Shown: positions 41,979 through 49,504, counted from the first letter of the stretch. The stretch is 64,000 nucleotides of DNA from CATQHL01 sp965242895 (GCA_965242895.1 OZ251507.1:2232001-2296000); one strand, 5' to 3'. The notes: generated by a model from the sequence alone, not told the origin. Numbers and translations are program-made.

Positions 41979-43232
41979 TCAGCAGACTCCTGCCGCCTTC
42001 AAGCCGTCCACTTCCTCGGCGCTCAGACCAAGCACGCCCTCCAGCACCTCCTCGTTGTGCTCGCCCAGCCTCGGCCCCACCCAGCGCACCTCGCCAGGCG
42101 TCTCCGAAAGTTTGGGCGCCACGTTCTGCATAGGAAACTCCCCCAGGTCGGGGTGAAGGAGCTTCACGATGGCCTGCCTAGCCGCAAAATGCGGGTCTTC
42201 CAGCATTTCAGGGGCTCGGAAAATGCGCCCGTTCGGGATGCCGTGCTCCACCAGCACAGCGCCGAGCCGCTCTGCGTCGAGTGTGCCCGTCCACTCCGAA
42301 ATGATCTCGTCAAGCTCAGCCTGCCTCTGGCCTCGTGCGGTGTGAGTGGCGAACCGAGAGTCACCGGCCAACTCCGGCCTGCCCATGGCTTCGGCCAGAC
42401 GCCCCCACACAGTGTCCTGGTTAGCGGCGATGATCAGCATCTGTCCGTCCGAGGTGGGGTAGACGTTCGACGGCGCCACGTTCGGCAGGATCGCACCCGT
42501 CCTTTCCCGTATGTAGCCGGTTATGGCGTATTCCGGAATGAGCGACTCCATCACGGCCAGAACAGCCTCATAGATGGCCGAATCCACCACCTGCCCTCTT
42601 CCCGTGCGCTCGCGGCTGTGCAAGGCTGCTAGCGCCCCTACGCAGGCGAAAGTGGCGGCGAGGGTGTCGCCAATGCTTATCCCCATCCTGCTCGGCGGCG
42701 TGGACGGGTCGCCCACTACATAGCGAAGACCGCCCATCGCTTCTCCGACCGAGCCGTAGCCAGGCTGCGAGGCGTAAGGCCCGTCCTGGCCGAATCCCGT
42801 CACCCTCACCAGGATCGTGCGCGGATTGACCGACCTGATCTCCTCATAGGAGAGCCCCCATCTCTCCAGCGTGCCTGGCCGAAAGTTCTCCACGACTATG
42901 TCGGTGGACTCGATGAGGCGGCGGACGAGATCCTGCCCCTCCTTCTTGCGCAGGTTGAGCGTGACAGATTTCTTGTTGCGGGCCACGACCGGCCACCACA
43001 GAGACCGCCCGCCCGAGCGTTCCCGCCCCCACTCCCTCATCGGGTCTCCCACGCCCGGCTGTTCGATCTTGATGACTTCCGCACCGAAGTCGGCCAGGAG
43101 TTGCCCGCAGAACGGCCCTGCCAGCAGGACGCCCATCTCCAAGACGCGCAGGTCGCCCAGCGGGGGGGCTGCCCGCCGGCTGTCTGGACTGCCTTCAGCC
43201 GTGCCGCCGCCCGAGGGAGGGTTCCCAGTCAC
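41979..43232 (-). CDS. Class III (CaiB/BaiF) CoA-transferase, second copy
   Basis: The 417-residue product has LGDLRVLEMGVLLAGPFCGQ, LLADFGAEVIKIEQPGVGDP, NKKSVTLNLRKKEGQDLV, ENFRPGTLERWGLSYEEI and GFGQDGPYASQPGYGSVGEA, the normal class III set. It is about 40 percent similar by eye to the enzyme at 18469-19677 and so is a paralog rather than a recent copy. It is followed downstream by the acyl-CoA dehydrogenase. The two transferases may activate different acids of one route, for example a substituted succinate or mesaconate and its later product. Substrate cannot be read from the sequence. Confidence 0.9.
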   Translation of the reverse strand: MTGNPPSGGGTAEGSPDSRRAAPPLGDLRVLEMGVLLAGPFCGQLLADFGAEVIKIEQPGVGDPMREWGRERSGGRSLWWPVVARNKKSVTLNLRKKEGQDLVRRLIESTDIVVENFRPGTLERWGLSYEEIRSVNPRTILVRVTGFGQDGPYASQPGYGSVGEAMGGLRYVVGDPSTPPSRMGISIGDTLAATFACVGALAALHSRERTGRGQVVDSAIYEAVLAVMESLIPEYAITGYIRERTGAILPNVAPSNVYPTSDGQMLIIAANQDTVWGRLAEAMGRPELAGDSRFATHTARGQRQAELDEIISEWTGTLDAERLGAVLVEHGIPNGRIFRAPEMLEDPHFAARQAIVKLLHPDLGEFPMQNVAPKLSETPGEVRWVGPRLGEHNEEVLEGVLGLSAEEVDGLKAAGVC

Positions 43233-43281
43233 TGCTCAAACCTATTAGCCGACGGGAAGGCGAGACGGCGGCTAGCCGCGG

Positions 43282-44163
43282 CTATTTGCCTTTTCTTCGC
43301 ACGACCAAGCCGCCGCCGACGAACACCGCAACAGCCGCAATGACGATCAGAATGATCAGACTCGCGGACAGACCCCCTCCGCCGCTTTCAGAGGCGGCGG
43401 GCGCTGCGGGCTGGGCCGCAGGAGGTTCAGCGGGTGTTTCGGCAGTCGTCGCGGGCGCTTCCGTTGTGGTCGTGGGCGCTTCCGTCGTAGCCGGCGCTTC
43501 GGTAGTCGTCGCGGCGGGCGCCTCGGTAGTCGTGACAGCGGGCGCCTCGGTGGTGGTCGTCGGCGCTTCGGTGGTCGTGGGCGCTTCCGTCGTAGCGGGC
43601 GCCTCGGTAGTCGTCGGCATCTCCGTTGTGGTCGTGGGCGCTTCGGTCGTCGTCGTAGCGGGCATCTCCGTGGTCGTCGTGACGGGTTCGGCAGCCGCAG
43701 CAAAGGTGACCGGGACGGCGGCGGAATTCGAAGACGGCCCAATCCCGTCGGAGGCGACTATGTAGCACGGAGTCGCTGCGTCAGTATCGGCGTCGCATCT
43801 GCCCGGCAGTATCTTCACCGGATACTCCACCGTCGCCGTTCCGTCGTCAGCGACACCTGCAGCGTGCATCCCATAGTTGGCGAGCGAGCAGTCTCCCGGC
43901 CCAGCTACCGGAAAGTTGAAGCACGTAACGACCGTAATTCTGCTGCCCGGATTCCAATTCGAAAGTTCCACCGTAATCACGTCGCCGTCGTTGATGTCGG
44001 TGTCGTTGGAGACAGTCATCTCTCCTTCGATGTGCTCGTCTGGATTGCCGTGATCAGCCGCCGCAGGAGAGGACGCAGCGAAGAGGATCGCCGCCATTGC
44101 GACTGCGGCTGCGCCCGCAGCCGCCGCCAAGTTACGCAACGTCCGAAATCTTGCTGTATACAT
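43282..44163 (-). CDS. Surface-anchored neocarzinostatin-fold protein with Thr/Glu/Ala/Pro stalk
   Basis: The 293-residue product has a signal peptide (FRTLRNLAAAAGAAAVAMAA, then an Ala-rich end). A domain of about 110 residues follows, with GDVITVELSNWNPGSRITVV, a first Cys pair, ADDGTATVEYPVKI and a second Cys pair (GRCDAD...CYIVASD). This matches the neocarzinostatin/macromomycin fold, which holds a small chromophore. Next is a stalk of about 90 residues of TTTEAP-like repeats, then SLIILIVIAAVAVFVGGGLV and RRKGK, a membrane anchor. The GGAAC-N3-GTTCC motif lies about 55-80 bases upstream of its start. A membrane-tethered chromophore-binding domain within a pigment-degradation locus is attractive, but ligand binding is only inferred. 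Confidence 0.75.
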   Translation of the reverse strand: MYTARFRTLRNLAAAAGAAAVAMAAILFAASSPAAADHGNPDEHIEGEMTVSNDTDINDGDVITVELSNWNPGSRITVVTCFNFPVAGPGDCSLANYGMHAAGVADDGTATVEYPVKILPGRCDADTDAATPCYIVASDGIGPSSNSAAVPVTFAAAAEPVTTTTEMPATTTTEAPTTTTEMPTTTEAPATTEAPTTTEAPTTTTEAPAVTTTEAPAATTTEAPATTEAPTTTTEAPATTAETPAEPPAAQPAAPAASESGGGGLSASLIILIVIAAVAVFVGGGLVVRRKGK

Positions 44164-44217
44164 GCTTGAGTCTCCTCCCTCCGCTGTTGGTGCTGCTTCA
44201 GTCTAGACGGTGCACGT

Positions 44218-44242
44218 GTTCCGGTCAACGGAACATCGTTCC
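44218..44242. promoter_or_regulatory. Putative IclR operator upstream of the neocarzinostatin-fold gene
   Basis: GTTCCGGTCAACGGAAC (44218-44234) overlaps GGAACATCGTTCC (44230-44242), which has the same GGAAC-N3-GTTCC design as the sites at 24.2 and 47.25 kb. Confidence 0.55.
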
Positions 44243-44261
44243 GCATCGCGGCCCAGGCGAT

Positions 44262-44337
44262 CCCGGCCGTTCAGATCCCGGCCGTTCAGATCCCGGCCGT
44301 TCAGTTCCCGGCCGTTCAGATCTCAGTCGTTCAGATC
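44262..44337. repeat. Five copies of a 15-bp repeat (GATCCCGGCCGTTCA type)
   Basis: Near-identical 15-base units run head to tail from about 44262 and overlap the last codons of the isochorismatase-family gene. They fill most of the gap to the operator at 44.22 kb. Confidence 0.85.
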
Positions 44338-45114
44338 TTGGAGCCCCGTCCGGAGCTCCAATGCGTGGAATGTCCGCGGAGCCCCAGGAGGACGCTCAAA
44401 ATCGTATACCCGTGAAAGGAGGAAGCCGATCGCATGCTCTTCGTCGTAGACGTCGGCGTACTTTGCGTCTAGGTCGAAGAGGTTCGCCTTATGGACGGCG
44501 TCGCTGCGATCTCCCACAGCCTGCTCAACGACGACGGTTATGAATCCGTGTTGGCAGGCGTCGAGCGCCGTAGCCCTTACGCATCCGCTCGTCGAAAGGC
44601 CGGTCACGACCACGGTGTCTACCCCCATTGAAGTGAGCGTAGAAGCAAGGGACGTGCCGAAAAATGCGCTCGGATACTGCTTGGTCACGACGATGTCTTC
44701 AGGTCTCACTTCCAGCGAAGGCGCCAGTTTCGCCAGAGGGTTGCCCCGGTCGAAACACTTCAGTGCGGGCACCTTGCGGTAGAAGACGCCGCCGTCAGCG
44801 CCGCCAGGCTGATACTCCACTCGGGTGAAGACCACTGGCGTTCTGGCATCCCGCGCCGCCATCAGGACGCGCTCGCAGGCGGCAAGCGTTTCCTCCACGC
44901 CGGCGTAGAGCGGCGAGGATTCCTCCAGGTAGGCCATGGCAAAATCCACGATCAGCAGGGCAGGGTACTCTCCTAGTTCCTGGCGCCTGCTAAATCCTGC
45001 CTGCAGGTAGTCCTCCGCTAGCCCTGCTGGCCCAGATTCCTTGAGCCTGCCGAATCCTGCTTGTCGGTAGTCTCGGTAGTCCTCTGCTAGTCCTCTTAGT
45101 CCGATGTTCGTCAT
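44323..45114 (-). CDS. Isochorismatase-family cysteine hydrolase (maleamate/N-carbamoylsarcosine amidase-like)
   Basis: The 263-residue product has the three catalytic regions of the family: Asp in YPALLIVDFAMAYLEES, Lys in IVVTKQYPSAFFGTSL and Cys in VVTGLSTSGCVRATALDACQ. The family includes NicF, which hydrolyses maleamate, and N-carbamoylsarcosine amidase. The first 50 residues contain an internal duplication (GLAEDYRDYRQAGFGRLKES and GLAEDYLQAGFSRRQE) that lies before the conserved domain. It is one base from the flavin monooxygenase gene and near a maleate-isomerase-family gene, the same company NicF and NicE keep in nicotinate degradation. Opening and deamidation of a maleimide-type ring would fit. 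The exact amide is unknown. Confidence 0.82.
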   Translation of the reverse strand: MTNIGLRGLAEDYRDYRQAGFGRLKESGPAGLAEDYLQAGFSRRQELGEYPALLIVDFAMAYLEESSPLYAGVEETLAACERVLMAARDARTPVVFTRVEYQPGGADGGVFYRKVPALKCFDRGNPLAKLAPSLEVRPEDIVVTKQYPSAFFGTSLASTLTSMGVDTVVVTGLSTSGCVRATALDACQHGFITVVVEQAVGDRSDAVHKANLFDLDAKYADVYDEEHAIGFLLSRVYDFERPPGAPRTFHALELRTGLQDLND

Positions 45115-45115
45115 C

Positions 45116-46468
45116 TCATCTCCTTCTGTCTTGTCTTGTCTTATCTGTCTGTATCAATCGTCCTGTCCTGTCCTGTCCTGTCAACCCCCCGACCGCCGAG
45201 CGCTGCGCCCGCCCCCTGCGCCCCGCCCCCCGACCGCCCGCACCCATTTCCGCCAGCAGTTCGGTCAGACGCCACTTGGCCTTGAGCATCGATGCCCCCA
45301 GCACATACTCACGAGCCGAGGAAGGGTCGGCTGCTACGGCGGCCATCTTCTCCAGGGCTCTCTTGCGCACGGCGCCGTCGTCCGCAGCGAGGTTGACTGC
45401 GTTCTGGTGCGTGTATTTCTGCACGTATTCAATCGCCAACTTACGGCGCTGTGCAGCCATCCTGCCTATGCACTCCTCGGGCAGATCGCCGGAGCAGACC
45501 CCCGCCGCAGCGTTCCCGAACCCGACAGCGTCGTGGATGCCCCCGTTCATCCCCATCCCCCCGAGTGGGTTGTTGATGTGGGCGGCGTCGCCAGCGAGAA
45601 GCACCCGACCGCACTGGAACGTCTCAGCGACCCGCTGATGCACCCTGTAGATGGTGCGATGCACCACCTCGAAGTCGCCCCGCAAGTCCACTATGCCGTG
45701 GAGCCTGCCTTGAACGCTGGCAGCAGAGAGAGCCTCTTCGTCGCTCACGCTCTTGGGGATGGGGAAGAGCGCACGCCACGCCGAGGGCGTTCGCAGCAGA
45801 ACCAGCCACTCCTCAGGGTCGCTTATGTAGTTCACATAGGTCAGGTCGTCGAAGTCGTCCGCAAACTCATGAGTCGTGGAGATGACCAGGTAGCGGTCTT
45901 CATAGGTCATGCCCTCAAAAGCCAGCCCCAGGGATTTGCGCACCAGGCTGCCCGCTCCGTCGGTGGCTATGACGAAGTCCGCACAGCGTACAGAGCCGTC
46001 GGCGAGTGTCACAGAGGCGCCGCCGCCCTGGTCGGTCGCTGCGGTCACCCGCCGCCCGAACTCCAGCGTGATGAGCGGCTCCTGCCTGAAGCGGTCTACG
46101 AGCATCTCGCAAAACTTATACTGCTCGCACTGAAGCCGGTAGGGGTGGCTGGTGAACTCAGCCACAAGGTCAAGATCAAAAGTCGCCGCAGCGCCGCCCT
46201 GACGATCCCGATACGAAAACCGCCTAGCTATGAGCCCCTGCGCTATCAGCTCTTCTGTCGCCCCGAGTGATCCGAGTTCGTCCAGCAAGTCCAGGGTGGC
46301 GGGATGGAACGTAGAGGCGCGGCGCTCCTGCGGCAGCGCCGGCTGCGCCTCGAAGAGGGTCGTCCGTATCCCTCTGTGCGCCAGCACCGCCGCCGCCGCG
46401 CACCCGACCGGCCCCGCACCGACCACGATCACCGCCGGCGCCTCCCTGCCCCCGCTGCCCCCGCTCAT
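45116..46468 (-). CDS. FAD-dependent aromatic-ring monooxygenase (PHBH/UbiH type)
   Basis: The 450-residue product starts with AVIVVGAGPVGCAAAAVLAH, an FAD-binding GxGxxG, followed by a Glu-containing strand (TTLFEAQP). It has the DG motif (DFVIATDGAGSLVRKSLGLA) and the GD motif (VLLAGDAAHINNPLGGMGMN). These define class A flavin monooxygenases that hydroxylate aromatic or pyrrole-like rings using NAD(P)H. The last about 30 residues (GQDRTGRLIQTDKTRQDRRR) come from pentanucleotide repeats at 45125-45182 and are not part of the enzyme fold. It is followed after one base by the amidase gene. NicC is a member of this class, so the trio resembles the lower nicotinate route, yet ring substrate is open. 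Confidence 0.85.
   Translation of the reverse strand: MSGGSGGREAPAVIVVGAGPVGCAAAAVLAHRGIRTTLFEAQPALPQERRASTFHPATLDLLDELGSLGATEELIAQGLIARRFSYRDRQGGAAATFDLDLVAEFTSHPYRLQCEQYKFCEMLVDRFRQEPLITLEFGRRVTAATDQGGGASVTLADGSVRCADFVIATDGAGSLVRKSLGLAFEGMTYEDRYLVISTTHEFADDFDDLTYVNYISDPEEWLVLLRTPSAWRALFPIPKSVSDEEALSAASVQGRLHGIVDLRGDFEVVHRTIYRVHQRVAETFQCGRVLLAGDAAHINNPLGGMGMNGGIHDAVGFGNAAAGVCSGDLPEECIGRMAAQRRKLAIEYVQKYTHQNAVNLAADDGAVRKRALEKMAAVAADPSSAREYVLGASMLKAKWRLTELLAEMGAGGRGAGRRGRAQRSAVGGLTGQDRTGRLIQTDKTRQDRRR
45125..45182 (-). repeat. Pentanucleotide microsatellite (TTGTC)n and (CTGTC)n at gene junction
   Basis: Three TTGTC-like units and four CCTGT units lie in the final codons of the monooxygenase, directly before the amidase start. 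Changes of one unit would alter the C-terminus and the junction. Confidence 0.8.
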
Positions 46469-47215
46469 CTAGTGCTCGCGCAGCAGAGTTCCGTAGCCGC
46501 CGAAGCGGTCATTGATTCCCAGTTCACGAAGGGCGTGCCAGAGGCAGACCGCATTGATGGCCAGCACCGGCTTTCCCAGCCTCCCCTCGGCGCGCTCAGC
46601 GGTCGCCACCATGGAGAGGTTGGTGCCGCACTGCACTATTGCGTCTATGTCGGATCCGTCCAGGACGTCCAGTGCTTCGTCGAGACGCTGAGGCGTGACG
46701 TCCGCAATCGAAGTGGCTGTCGAGCAGCGCAGTCCGCTGACCCGCTTCACGTCGTAGCCGCATTCGGTGAAGTAGTTGTAGACCTGCTCGTCAGCCACCG
46801 GCTGATAAGGCGTCAGGCAGGCGATAGAGGAGATGCCGAGCCGCTCAAGCGCTGCGTTGCAGGCCGACGCCCCTGAGGTGATTTTCAGGTCACCGGAAAT
46901 TGCCCTCACCCTGTCGGCAAAGGCAGAGTTCCCCTCCTTCCCGCCCCAGAAGGTCTCCGCCGACATCCCCATCAGTATGTGGTCGGGCTCGCAGGTCATG
47001 ACGTCGCGCACGGCGGTGGGGATGGTCTCCCGAATCCTGTCGAGGAAGTAGAGGAATGCGTCGTCGCTGCTGAGGTCGGGCGCCTCCACATAGAACCTGG
47101 AAGCATGAAAAGTCACGCCCGGCAGCGGAAGAGAGTTGCAGTCGTATTCAACGACAGTGTTGGTGGATGGGACTATGACTCCGATTTTGGCTCTGTAGCC
47201 GACCACATCTGGCAT
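46469..47215 (-). CDS. Asp/Glu racemase-superfamily protein (maleate isomerase / arylmalonate decarboxylase type)
   Basis: ATG 47215 or 47218 follows AAGGAG; the longer GTG start at 47239 is unlikely. The product, about 248 residues, has KIGVIVPSTNTVVEYDCNSL, the typical start of maleate isomerases, then ILMGMSAETFWGG, SIACLTPYQPVADEQVYNYF and AIVQCGTNLSMVATAERAEG. Maleate isomerase uses two Cys. Here the first position (after ILMGM) has no Cys while the second (VQCGTN) does. That is the pattern of arylmalonate decarboxylase-like members. The protein may thus isomerise, racemise or decarboxylate a substituted diacid. A GGAAC-N3-GTTCC palindrome lies 35 bases upstream, placing this operon under the same control as the others. 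Confidence 0.78.
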   Translation of the reverse strand: MPDVVGYRAKIGVIVPSTNTVVEYDCNSLPLPGVTFHASRFYVEAPDLSSDDAFLYFLDRIRETIPTAVRDVMTCEPDHILMGMSAETFWGGKEGNSAFADRVRAISGDLKITSGASACNAALERLGISSIACLTPYQPVADEQVYNYFTECGYDVKRVSGLRCSTATSIADVTPQRLDEALDVLDGSDIDAIVQCGTNLSMVATAERAEGRLGKPVLAINAVCLWHALRELGINDRFGGYGTLLREH

Positions 47216-47249
47216 CATTTCTCCTTGACAGGGTTTCACGGGGAATTAT

Positions 47250-47262
47250 GGAACGCTGTTCC
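47250..47262. promoter_or_regulatory. Putative IclR operator upstream of the maleate-isomerase-family operon
   Basis: GGAACGCTGTTCC is identical to the site at 24208-24220, preceded by AATTAT in place of AATTGT. It lies 35 bases before the start of the gene and marks the right-hand end of the catabolic island. Confidence 0.65.
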
Positions 47263-47439
47263 GCAGCAGAGAAATTCTAGCTTTACACGGCGCGGGGGAG
47301 TGCGCCCTCTAGAGTGTGCATTCGTGGAAGCAGGGCGTATTCTTGGAAGCCCGGCGAGAATGACTGAGTCAATCACGGCAGCAGCGGCGTCAGCACCGGA
47401 CGACCATCCGGTCGTCCCCTAATTGAAGCCCTTATGCTG

Positions 47440-47575
47440 GGGATAGCAATAGCGTGCAATTGCTGACGCAAGGTGCTATAGTAAGATTGCTTAACAAGCT
47501 TATACTAAGACTGATTATTAATCAGTCTTAAAACCGATTGGCCTTAACAGGTTGCAAATAGAAAGGAAAAATTAG
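47440..47575 (+). promoter_or_regulatory. Conserved leader of pilin 1: extended -10 and hairpin
   Basis: TGCTATAGT at 47474-47482 is an extended -10; TATACT follows at 47501. AAGACTGATTATTAATCAGT continuing to CTT forms a perfect 10-bp hairpin at 47507-47529. The same leader, with paired base changes that keep the stem, precedes the three other pilin copies. The 47263-47440 stretch before it shows no gene. Confidence 0.55.
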
Positions 47576-48228
47576 GTGAGAGTTAAAGAAAATACCTCCC
47601 CCCCCCCCCTAAGCGCAGTCGCAAGTCATTGTGGAGGCGCGTCGCCAATGATGAGCGGGGACTGTCCACCCTAGAGTGGATTCTGCTCGTCGCTGCGGTC
47701 GGCGGCCTGGCCACGGCGGGCGTCATCATCGTCCGGAACGCCGTCGGCGGAGCAGGCGACCAAGTCGACGACACCGCCCGCAACGAACGAATGGCGCAGA
47801 TCGACGTCAACGATGCACTTCGCAGGCTCGATACTGGAAATCGCGTAGGCGGGACAACGCAGGCAATCGAAGATTCAAGAATTGAATGGGATGACGTTCA
47901 GGATCGTTGCAGCTACGACCGGCAATACGATGACGGAACTTACCCGTTGCGCAGATGGAGGGGGAGTTTCACGCTTAGAGTCGTGCGAGAAGAAAAAACA
48001 AACCCAGGTACTGTCGCCGTCGGCACTGGAGCCACTCAGATGTTAACCACAACAGCTGCCAATATGTGGTGCGACGCTGTTCCGACCAACAACCTGGACA
48101 ACAATCCGGCTGACTTCGCAGAACCTATCCGTTTGAACTATGGAAGAGAGGTTTGCGTCAGATGGCCAGATGACCCCCTAGGAACCAATCAAAAGGAAGC
48201 CCCTAATAAGGCCGCCACTAAATGCTGA
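47576..48228 (+). CDS. Type IV pilin-like protein, copy 1, out of frame at 12 C
   Basis: A GTG at 47576 after GAAAGGA starts MRVKENTSPP and runs into 12 C (47598-47609). This frame then ends at an early stop. The pilin frame from 47629 on is one base off; 13 C would join them. The pilin part reads LWRRVANDERGLSTLEWILL and continues VAAVGGLATAGVIIVRNAVG. A prepilin-peptidase cleavage after Gly would leave Glu at position 5 of a hydrophobic helix, the hallmark of type IV pilins. The head domain has three conserved Cys regions (DRCSYDRQYDDGTYPLRRWR, MWCDAVPTNNL, VCVRWPDD). The gene overlaps a small membrane-protein gene. It is probably a phase-variable surface filament subunit, off in this assembly. 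Confidence 0.75.
47598..47609 (+). repeat. Poly(C) tract, 12 C, in pilin 1
   Basis: Twelve C follow codon 7 of the leader peptide. Counted from GTG 47576, 13 C gives the pilin frame and 12 C does not. Confidence 0.85.
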
Positions 48229-48446
48229 TGGACGCTCTCGCTTATCTCGTCGGAACGCTCGTCCTGCTCAGTGGCCTCGGCGTCGGTCTCAACCGAGCCG
48301 TCGCCGACCAGCCGGCAGCGAATGAGTACTGTGCACGCACGCACAATCTCGACGCCTGGGAAGTCTGTGCTCATCGCCCCGAGTTCGTGCTGATTGACCG
48401 AGGCCTAGGGAAGGACGCTGACGCCGCCCCACCCGGATACGAGTAA
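48222..48446 (+). CDS. Small pilin-associated membrane protein, copy 1 (intact)
   Basis: The 74-residue product starts at ATG 48222 or 48228, overlapping the pilin stop. It has one transmembrane segment (ALAYLVGTLVLLSGLGVGLN) and a short outer part with NEYCARTHNLDAWEVCAHRP, including two Cys. Homologs follow the other three pilins, and this is the only copy with a normal start and no frameshift. It may assist assembly or act as a minor pilin; no family is recognised. Confidence 0.55.
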   Translation: MLMDALAYLVGTLVLLSGLGVGLNRAVADQPAANEYCARTHNLDAWEVCAHRPEFVLIDRGLGKDADAAPPGYE

Positions 48447-48454
48447 CCGACTAG

Positions 48455-48560
48455 TGCTAGGGTGATCCCCAGCCGCAAGCGGCGAGGGGGTCACCTAGCC
48501 CGTTCTTACGTCTGAGCGCTGGGGGCGCTCGCAAGCGTCTGTGCAATCCCTCGATTGAGC
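48455..48560 (+). ncRNA. Recurring intergenic double-hairpin element, copy 1
   Basis: GCTAGGGTGATCCCC pairs with GGGGGTCACCTAGC around a CCGCAAGCGG inner stem, followed by CCCGTTCTTACG and a second stem-loop (GCGC...CGCAAGCG). It ends about 18 bases before a start codon. The class of element is uncertain: leader RNA, terminator or recombination site. Confidence 0.5.
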
Positions 48561-48577
48561 AGATAGGAGTATCACCA

Positions 48578-49294
48578 ATGATCATTCCATCGTTCGAGGA
48601 GTCTCGCCGGTTGGCGGCTGCCGGTTGGCGGTGCGGGACGCTGATGGGGCACAGCGACCACCTGCGGGTCAATACGAACGACTGCAAGGAGTGCGCCGCC
48701 GAGTTGCGCCGCTTGCGGAAGCAGGTCGGGGTGCTGCGTGCGTCACCGGCGGAGCGGGCGGACGCCCGCAGCCGGTGCGAAGACCACTGCAGCGCTTGCG
48801 GCTACTACATCCCTCACGGGCAGGAGCACCTGACCGCAGACGGCCTGATAGCCCATCCGTGGTGTCACCTGACCGGCCTAGGAGTGCCGCACGAGCAGAT
48901 CAGCGTCCACCTCACCCGCACTGAGCACGCCTACCTGCATCTACAGGCGGCGGCGCAAGCGGGCGGGGCGGAGGTGAAAGTCGAGTTCGCTGACGACAAC
49001 TGGGTGATGCTCACAGCGGAATGCCCCGAGTGCGACTGGCGAGTCGACGGGGAGACAGAGGACGGCGAGTCAACGATCACGACCAACTACGACGACGACC
49101 CCGAGGAGGGTGAACTTACCCGACGGGAGCTGACGGACGCAATGACCCGCCTAGTTGCCGGTCACACCGCCGGCCACGAGAAACATCGTGCGGGGAAACC
49201 TGCCGTGTCGCTGCCGGAGCCCGTCGGCCCGCCCCCCAGGTGGGCGACCGGCGACGGAACAGTCACCGTCACAGTGCGGCTCGCTGACGATTAG
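48578..49294 (+). CDS. Zinc-ribbon-like protein of unknown function, copy 1
   Basis: ATG 48578 follows TAGGAGT. The 238-residue product has a Cys/His region early on (RCGTLMGHSDHLR, TNDCKECAAELRRLRKQ) and a clear zinc-finger-like set RCEDHCSACGYYIPHGQEHL with HPWCHLTG. A later pair is AECPECDWRVDGE. The C-terminal half is acidic with GHTAGHEKHRAGKPA, and it ends TVTVTVRLADD. A near-identical paralog lies at 53979-54701 in the same position after a pilin unit. Several CxxC pairs suggest zinc binding and perhaps nucleic-acid contact. No family is recognised. After it, 49295-49500 holds only repeat-derived sequence shared with the other unit. Confidence 0.6.
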   Translation: MIIPSFEESRRLAAAGWRCGTLMGHSDHLRVNTNDCKECAAELRRLRKQVGVLRASPAERADARSRCEDHCSACGYYIPHGQEHLTADGLIAHPWCHLTGLGVPHEQISVHLTRTEHAYLHLQAAAQAGGAEVKVEFADDNWVMLTAECPECDWRVDGETEDGESTITTNYDDDPEEGELTRRELTDAMTRLVAGHTAGHEKHRAGKPAVSLPEPVGPPPRWATGDGTVTVTVRLADD

Positions 49295-49504
49295 GCATCT
49301 GCGCCGACTAGATCTGAGCACCTAGGGGTACAGACGCCACGCAAAGCACGAGCAGGTCTCCTGCGGCGGGAATTCCGAAGCCGACGCCCGCCCGTAAGCG
49401 AACAGGAACTCATCACCGGCGGCGAGTGGAATATCTTCACCTAGTGTCCAGATCGGCTGTCCGGCCGAGCTATGGGTGACCTTCCGTCGCTCCCTAAATT
49501 AAAG

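Noticed and set aside
45104..46270. Plus-strand frame opposite the flavin monooxygenase
   Set aside because: The minus-strand gene has complete FAD motifs; the opposite frame has none.
44323..47215. Plain nicotinate degradation operon (NicC, NicF, NicE)
   Set aside because: The trio fits, but NicD/NicX-type ring-opening genes are absent, the isomerase lacks one Cys, and the shared operator links it to the oxygenase/RCCR-like locus. It remains the main alternative for this operon alone.
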